A stretch of DNA of 10,903 nucleotides, taken from positions 1 to 10,903 of the forward strand of contig CAKWRB010000027.1 in NCBI GenBank assembly GCA_934845495.1, given 5' to 3'. The position numbers and the translations under genes are program-made. The notes under the pieces were generated by a model that was not told the origin of the DNA, ran no database searches, and saw nothing but the letters and a program-made list of their open reading frames with translations. Shown one piece after another: positions 7,443 through 10,903 of the stretch; the stretch's first letter is position 1; each line of letters begins with the position of its first letter. Source of the stretch: an uncultured bacterium (GTDB lineage: Bacteria; Bacillota; Clostridia; Oscillospirales; Ruminococcaceae).

Positions 7443-7450
7443 GTACGGCT
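7422..7450 (-). terminator. Small terminator-like hairpin inside the prmA promoter region
   Basis: On the minus strand AGCCG (7450-7446) pairs with CGGCT (7433-7429), followed by G and six T (7427-7422). The stem is only 5 bp with a 12-base loop, so it is weak. It would stop minus-strand transcription arriving from the dnaJ side before the operon's own promoter starts; the -35 box lies in its loop. Confidence 0.3.
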
Positions 7451-7478
7451 TGACGATGGCTTTGCCTCGTGATACAAT
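7450..7478 (+). promoter_or_regulatory. Sigma-A promoter of the lipoprotein gene
   Basis: TTGACG (7450-7455), a 17-base spacer and TACAAT (7473-7478) each match the consensus at 5 of 6. The predicted start near 7485 is about 22 bases before the ATG. The same two hexamers at the same spacing precede the paralogous gene downstream. Confidence 0.75.
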
Positions 7479-7491
7479 TAGTTATAACTAA
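7478..7491. promoter_or_regulatory. 14-bp perfect palindrome at the lipoprotein transcription start (operator candidate)
   Basis: TTAGTTATAACTAA is a perfect palindrome that begins on the last base of the -10 box and covers the predicted start site, ending three bases before AAGGAGG. This position suits a repressor of the dimeric winged-helix kind. Which family binds cannot be read from the site. The paralogous downstream promoter has no such palindrome. Confidence 0.5.
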
Positions 7492-7506
7492 CAAGGAGGT
7501 TCCCGT

Positions 7507-8079
7507 ATGAAACGCACTTTGTTCTCTGCCCTCTGCTGCCTGCTGCTGGCAGGCTGTTCCCCCTCCACTTCCGGCACCATCCCAGAAGAGGAGCTTCGCC
7601 TCAGTGAGGCGCTGGACCAGTCCGGGCACTCCTTTTCCTATAGTACAGCTGCCCCTGAGATGACCGCCGGGCTCTACACCGACGGAGAGAGATGGTATAT
7701 CGCCTCGGTCCGGCTGACCGATGAGAACGAAATCGAACTTCTGGAACAGCCGATGCTGCCTGCCGAGACTGGCCGGGAGGACATCCAGCTGTGGTATGGG
7801 GTTTGCGGCACTGCCGAGCGCCCCTGGCTGGCCCTGCAGCTGACCGAGCAGGATCCCGCTTGCCGCTCCCTGGGGATCGTGGGGGCCGGACACTCTGTCT
7901 CGCTGAGCAACTCGGCGGAGGAGCCGATGCAGTGGACCGTGCAGGAGCTGGACGGCCTGCTGGACAGCGAGGACTGCCTGACCGTGACCCTGGCAGATCT
8001 GCGAAAGGACGGACAGGAACAGGAGCCCTACTGCAAAATCCCCCTGGACCTCACCGAGGCGCTGGAACATCTGAACTAA
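7507..8079 (+). CDS. Lipoprotein of unknown function, paralogue of the next gene
   Basis: This 190-residue protein has a lipoprotein signal peptide: basic MKR, a hydrophobic helix and the lipobox LLAGC at 13-17, so Cys17 should be lipidated and the mature protein anchored outside the cell membrane. I do not recognise the family. Its core is shared with the protein encoded downstream: GLYTDGERWYI (55-65), WYGVCGT (96-102), CRSLGIVG (119-126) and the tail DLTEAL (181-186). Cys100 and Cys119 have the same spacing in both proteins and could form a disulfide. The ATG has AAGGAGG upstream. It has its own promoter with a palindrome and ends at its own terminator, so it is a one-gene transcript. It lies inverted between dnaJ and prmA, genes that are often neighbours. 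A structural or ligand-binding role is possible but unproven. Confidence 0.88.
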   Translation: MKRTLFSALCCLLLAGCSPSTSGTIPEEELRLSEALDQSGHSFSYSTAAPEMTAGLYTDGERWYIASVRLTDENEIELLEQPMLPAETGREDIQLWYGVCGTAERPWLALQLTEQDPACRSLGIVGAGHSVSLSNSAEEPMQWTVQELDGLLDSEDCLTVTLADLRKDGQEQEPYCKIPLDLTEALEHLN

Positions 8080-8089
8080 ACTCTGGAAA

Positions 8090-8112
8090 GGCAGCGTTCC
8101 GCTGTCTTTTTT
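8090..8112 (+). terminator. Terminator of the lipoprotein gene
   Basis: GGCAGCG (8090-8096) pairs with CGCTGTC (8100-8106) around a TTC loop with one wobble, followed by six T (8107-8112). The -35 of the next gene begins two bases after the T run. Confidence 0.75.
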
Positions 8113-8113
8113 C

Positions 8114-8142
8114 TTGACGGCGCATCAGCACTGCACTACAAT
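8114..8142 (+). promoter_or_regulatory. Sigma-A promoter of the second paralogue
   Basis: TTGACG (8114-8119), a 17-base spacer and TACAAT (8137-8142): the same hexamers and spacing as the first paralogue's promoter, with an unrelated spacer. The start-site region has only a short GGAA/TTCC repeat, not the 14-bp palindrome. Confidence 0.75.
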
Positions 8143-8177
8143 AAAGGAAAGAAGTTCCATAAAGGAGGAAAATGTTT

Positions 8178-8876
8178 ATGAGCAAACTCAAACAGTTTCT
8201 TCTGCTTGCTATGATCGGTCTACTGAGCGCCTTTGTAGTGCTGTCCCTGGCAATGAACCAGATTCGGCAGGAACGGCAGACCCAGCACTACCGGCAGCTG
8301 AACGATCTGCTCCACAGCACCGGCCTGGACTATATCGAAACCTTTGACCCCTTTACTGAAACGATCGATATGGACATCGGCCTCTATGCCGATGGAGAGG
8401 GCTACGGCATCGTCACTGCCAGTCTGGCCAAGGAGGAGGTCACCGGCGGCGAGGTGCAGTACAGCGCTGTATACCCGGCAAGCACCGGCGATGAGACCAT
8501 ACGCGTCTGGTACGGCATCTGCGGCACCGAGGCAGAACCGCAGCTTCTGCTCCTTCTGGACGAGGACGAGCCACGATGCCGGTCCCTGGACATCGTCGGA
8601 AACCGAACCACCGGCCAGATCGAAACCGAAGAGACGGTGAGCCAGGTCCTGACCGACCTCAGCGGGCTACCGGATGATGAGAATCGAATCGAAGTGATCC
8701 TCCACACAGCAGAGCCTCAGGAAATAGAGCTGAAAGAAGGATTCGGGCTCAACGATACCATTGAGCGTACCGGACGGGAAGTCTATGCCGCAGCACAGAA
8801 AATCAAGGAGACAAAAAAACCATACCTCACCTTTTCCATCGATCTGACCCAAGCGCTGGCCGAAACAGGCTGGTAA
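8178..8876 (+). CDS. Membrane-anchored protein of unknown function, paralogue of the lipoprotein
   Basis: The 232-residue product has an N-terminal membrane helix (about 6-26) after a short basic start and no lipobox, so it is probably a signal-anchored surface protein. The external part repeats the lipoprotein core: IGLYADGEGYGI (67-78), WYGICGT (111-117), CRSLDIVG (134-141) and the tail IDLTQAL (221-227). Cys115 and Cys134 keep the 18-residue gap seen in the paralogue. It differs by a longer juxtamembrane segment and an extra helical stretch (about 192-212) before the tail. Two ATG codons lie at 8172 and 8178; I prefer 8178 because AGGAGG ends nine bases before it and only three before the other. 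Function unknown. The pair looks like an old tandem duplication that kept separate promoters; the two tails and cores are well conserved while the rest has diverged. Confidence 0.87.
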   Translation: MSKLKQFLLLAMIGLLSAFVVLSLAMNQIRQERQTQHYRQLNDLLHSTGLDYIETFDPFTETIDMDIGLYADGEGYGIVTASLAKEEVTGGEVQYSAVYPASTGDETIRVWYGICGTEAEPQLLLLLDEDEPRCRSLDIVGNRTTGQIETEETVSQVLTDLSGLPDDENRIEVILHTAEPQEIELKEGFGLNDTIERTGREVYAAAQKIKETKKPYLTFSIDLTQALAETGW

Positions 8877-8892
8877 AAAACCGCAGAACAGT

Positions 8893-8929
8893 AAAAAACT
8901 CCGGACAGGAAAGCCTGCCCGGAGTTTTT
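8893..8929. terminator. Bidirectional terminator between the second paralogue and dnaJ
   Basis: Arms 8898-8909 and 8914-8925 pair over 12 bp around AAAG, with one A-C mismatch on the plus strand that becomes a G-U wobble on the minus strand. T5 follows (8925-8929) and A6 precedes it (8893-8898), so it can stop transcription from both convergent genes. Confidence 0.85.
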
Positions 8930-8947
8930 CTATGCTGAGGGGGAACC

Positions 8948-10114
8948 TCAGTCAAACATATCCTTGAGCTTATCGAAGAAGCCCTTGCGCTTTTCAAAGT
9001 TCTTGTCGCTGGAGAGCTGGTCAAATTCCTTGAGCAGCTCCTTCTGCTTGCCCGAAAGGTTCTTGGGCACTTCGATGTTCACCTTGACATACTGGTCGCC
9101 CCGGCCGCCGCCGTTCACATAGCTTACGCCCTTATTCCGCAGACGGAATACCGTACCCGACTGGGTGCCTTCCGGCACGGTGTAGCTGACCTTGCCGTCG
9201 ATGGTGGGAACGGTGATCTCGTCGCCCAGCACCGCCTGGGTGAAGGTGATGGGGACCTCGCACCAGATGTTGAAGCCGTCACGCTCGAACAGCGGGTCGG
9301 GCCGTACTGTGACGGTAACTGCCACATCGCCGGCCGGGCCGTTGTTGATGCCCTGGTCGCCCTGACCGCGCACCAGGAAAGTCTGGCCGTCGTCGATACC
9401 GGCAGGGATATTGATCTCCAGCTTCCGGCTGACGCGGACACGGCCCTTGCCGCCGCACTTCTTACAGGGGTTCTTGATGACCTTGCCCTTACCGCCGCAG
9501 TGCGGACAGGTGCGGACAGTCTGCATCACACCAAAGGGGGTGCGCTGCTGGACGGTTACCTGGCCGGTGCCATGGCAGTCGGGACAGGTTTCCACAGCCG
9601 AACCCTTCTCGGCGCCGGTGCCTCCACAGTCGGAGCAGACCTCCAGGCGCTTGATGGTGATGGTTTTCTGGCAGCCCTTTGCCGCCTCCATAAAGGAGAG
9701 CGGAATGGTGACTTCCACATTGGAGCCCTTGATGGGGGCATTGGGATCCCGGGTGCGGGTACCGCCGCCGAAACCGCCAAAGCCGCCGCCTCCGAAGAAG
9801 CTCTCGAAGATATCGCCGATATCATCAAATCCGAAGCCCTGGGCCCCGGCGCCGCCATAACCGCCAGCGCCGCCGCCATAGCTGGGGTCCACACCGGCAA
9901 AACCGAACTGGTCGTACCGGCGGCGCTTTTCCGCATTGGAAAGCACCTCGTATGCTTCACCGGCCTCCTTGAACTTGGCCTCGGCCTCCTGATCCCCCGG
10001 GTTGAGATCCGGGTGATACTTCTTGGCCAGGGTTCGATATGCCTTCTTTATTTCATCATCGGTGGCCTGACGGGATACGCCAAGCACCTCATAGTAATCT
10101 CGTTTCTCAGCCAA
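8948..10114 (-). CDS. dnaJ: Chaperone protein DnaJ (TTG start)
   Basis: DnaJ is the Hsp40 co-chaperone that stimulates DnaK ATPase and delivers unfolded protein. The 388-residue protein is a full type I DnaJ. It has a J domain (about 1-70) with HPD at 34-36 and a Gly/Phe-rich region (about 77-118). The zinc domain carries four CxxCxGxG repeats (CSDCGGTG 160-167, CPDCHGTG 177-184, CPHCGGKG 203-210, CKKCGGKG 217-224), and the C-terminal substrate/dimer domains run to the end. The start is a TTG at 10114: the family start [12 protein letters not shown] follows directly, AAGGGGGAG lies seven bases upstream, and no ATG or GTG is in place. A separate promoter and a structured leader precede it, so it does not depend only on dnaK transcription. 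Confidence 0.95.
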   Translation of the reverse strand: MAEKRDYYEVLGVSRQATDDEIKKAYRTLAKKYHPDLNPGDQEAEAKFKEAGEAYEVLSNAEKRRRYDQFGFAGVDPSYGGGAGGYGGAGAQGFGFDDIGDIFESFFGGGGFGGFGGGTRTRDPNAPIKGSNVEVTIPLSFMEAAKGCQKTITIKRLEVCSDCGGTGAEKGSAVETCPDCHGTGQVTVQQRTPFGVMQTVRTCPHCGGKGKVIKNPCKKCGGKGRVRVSRKLEINIPAGIDDGQTFLVRGQGDQGINNGPAGDVAVTVTVRPDPLFERDGFNIWCEVPITFTQAVLGDEITVPTIDGKVSYTVPEGTQSGTVFRLRNKGVSYVNGGGRGDQYVKVNIEVPKNLSGKQKELLKEFDQLSSDKNFEKRKGFFDKLKDMFD

Positions 10115-10121
10115 ACTCGTA

Positions 10122-10130
10122 CTCCCCCTT
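10122..10130 (-). promoter_or_regulatory. Ribosome binding site that fixes the dnaJ TTG start
   Basis: AAGGGGGAG on the minus strand ends seven bases before TTG (10114-10112). It supports TTG as the initiation codon because the first ATG in frame is well inside the J domain. Confidence 0.7.
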
Positions 10131-10137
10131 CCAGGCT

Positions 10138-10202
10138 CCAGACCATCGGTTGTGCTTGTCTGGTACGGCCTGATATTCCGGCTTTCTGCCGGACGAACAG
10201 GC
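10138..10202 (-). promoter_or_regulatory. Structured 5' leader of dnaJ
   Basis: On the minus strand, from the predicted start on, the leader can fold as an outer stem GCCTG/CAGGC (10202-10198 with 10172-10168) enclosing CCGGC-AGAAA-GCCGG (10192-10178), then a second stem CCAGAC/GTCTGG (10163-10158 with 10143-10138) just before the RBS. No CIRCE or CtsR site is visible. The role, for example in heat response or mRNA stability, is open. Confidence 0.35.
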
Positions 10203-10206
10203 TCTT

Positions 10207-10236
10207 ATTATAGCACAGGTTACAACGGTTTGCCAA
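10207..10236 (-). promoter_or_regulatory. Extended -10 promoter for dnaJ
   Basis: On the minus strand TTGGCA (10236-10231), an 18-base spacer ending in TGTGC, and a perfect TATAAT (10212-10207) with the TG of an extended -10. The predicted start near 10200 leaves a leader of about 86 nucleotides. Confidence 0.7.
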
Positions 10237-10262
10237 CCCGGTTTTACTGCCACAACTCACCA

Positions 10263-10294
10263 AAAGGGCAGGCGAATCGATCGCGCCGCCCTTT
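10263..10294 (-). terminator. Likely dnaK terminator (weak T run)
   Basis: On the minus strand AAAGGGC-GGC pairs with GCC-T-GCCCTTT, 10 bp with one bulged T and an 11-base loop, about 20 bases after the dnaK stop. The T tract is only four long, so read-through into dnaJ is likely. Confidence 0.5.
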
Positions 10295-10314
10295 CGGATT
10301 GGAAACTGATTTAC

Positions 10315-10903
10315 TTACTTGTTGCCGTTCTCGTCTACATCCTTGTAGTCGGTGTCCACGAAGTCGGCGTTCTGGCCGGCAGCACCAGCTGCATCACCGG
10401 CAGCGGCGCCCTGCTGTGCAGCCTGAGCCTCAGCAGCAGCCTTGTAGAGCTTCTCGCTGATCTCGTAGAATACCTTCTGCAGCTCATCCAGCTTCTGCTT
10501 GATAGCCTCGGTGTCGGTGCCCTGCATCGCAGTCTTCAGCTCGGCGATCTTTGCCTCAGCCGAAGCCTTGTCCGAAGCGTCCAGCTTGTCGCCGGCGTCG
10601 GCAATGGTCTTTTCAGCCTGGTAGATCATCTGGTCGGCATTGTTGCGGGTATCCACCTCTTCACGGTGCTTCTTATCCTGCTCGGCATAGGCGGCAGCAT
10701 CCTGCACAGCCTTGTCGATGTCCTCCTTGGACATATTGGACGAAGAGGTGATGGTGATGTGCTGCTCCTTACCGGTGCCCAGATCCTTGGCGGATACATT
10801 TACAATGCCGTTGGCATCGATGTCGAAGGTCACCTCGATCTGCGGGATGCCTCTGCGGGCAGCCGGAATACCATCCAGCTGGAAGCGGCCGAGGGTCTTG
10901 TTG
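10315..10903 (-). CDS. dnaK: Chaperone protein DnaK, C-terminal part (cut by window edge)
   Basis: The frame is open to the right edge and gives the last 195 residues of the Hsp70 DnaK. It begins in the substrate-binding beta domain ([13 protein letters not shown], then [21 protein letters not shown] and GTGKEQ, all standard DnaK). It continues through the helical lid ([17 protein letters not shown] onwards) and ends in an Ala/Gln/Gly-rich flexible tail and an acidic end ([16 protein letters not shown]). Two residues differ from the usual pattern: AARRGIPQ replaces the common PAPRGVPQ. DnaK holds unfolded proteins in an ATP-driven cycle with DnaJ, encoded next on the same strand. The ATPase domain lies outside the window. 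Confidence 0.96.
   Translation of the reverse strand, partial: NKTLGRFQLDGIPAARRGIPQIEVTFDIDANGIVNVSAKDLGTGKEQHITITSSSNMSKEDIDKAVQDAAAYAEQDKKHREEVDTRNNADQMIYQAEKTIADAGDKLDASDKASAEAKIAELKTAMQGTDTEAIKQKLDELQKVFYEISEKLYKAAAEAQAAQQGAAAGDAAGAAGQNADFVDTDYKDVDENGNK

Noticed and set aside
7351..8070. 239-codon minus-strand open frame
   Set aside because: It covers the lipoprotein gene and both divergent promoters; the plus-strand gene has a signal peptide, RBS, promoter and terminator.
9500..10213. 237-codon plus-strand open frame
   Set aside because: Antisense of the dnaJ J domain and zinc domain.
10115..10314. CIRCE heat-shock operator between dnaK and dnaJ
   Set aside because: Looked for TTAGCACTC-N9-GAGTGCTAA and did not find it; any HrcA control would be upstream of dnaK, outside the window.

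Overview
The window is a gene-dense, GC-rich stretch of a low-complexity-free bacterial chromosome. A sporulation gene (spoIID), Gram-positive style AGGAGG ribosome binding sites, a lipoprotein lipobox, and a dnaK-dnaJ-prmA-rsmE type neighbourhood point to an endospore-forming Firmicute. The GC-rich codon use fits a gut clostridium of the Oscillospirales/Ruminococcaceae kind; that placement is inference, not something the sequence proves. I see no mobile element, CRISPR array, rRNA or tRNA.

Layout from left to right: (1) The first 718 bases are the N-terminal half of a DUF1846 protein on the minus strand, running off the left edge. (2) A divergent intergenic region (719-969) holds a good minus-strand promoter and a long inverted repeat followed by a T run, which would lie in the DUF1846 leader. 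(3) spoIID reads rightwards (970-2040) and ends at a bidirectional terminator. (4) A minus-strand operon of seven tightly spaced genes runs from 7364 down to 2120: prmA, rsmE, a HAD phosphatase, an unknown one-helix membrane protein, an OmpR/PhoB response regulator, a PhoR-like histidine kinase and a small acidic unknown protein. It has its own extended -10 promoter. (5) Two plus-strand genes (7507-8079 and 8178-8876) encode paralogous surface proteins, one a lipoprotein and one anchored by an N-terminal helix. Each has its own promoter with the same hexamers and its own terminator. (6) dnaJ (TTG start) and the 3' end of dnaK lie on the minus strand at the right edge, with a separate promoter and structured leader for dnaJ.

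How it fits together: dnaK, dnaJ, prmA and rsmE form a conserved heat-shock/translation neighbourhood in many Firmicutes. Here it is split by the inverted pair of surface-protein genes, and its downstream part has become a self-promoted operon that also carries a phosphatase and a two-component system. The most unusual material is the paralogous pair with a conserved Cys-x18-Cys core and a palindrome on one promoter, the two unknown proteins flanking the two-component system, and the stem-loop/T-run in the DUF1846 leader.
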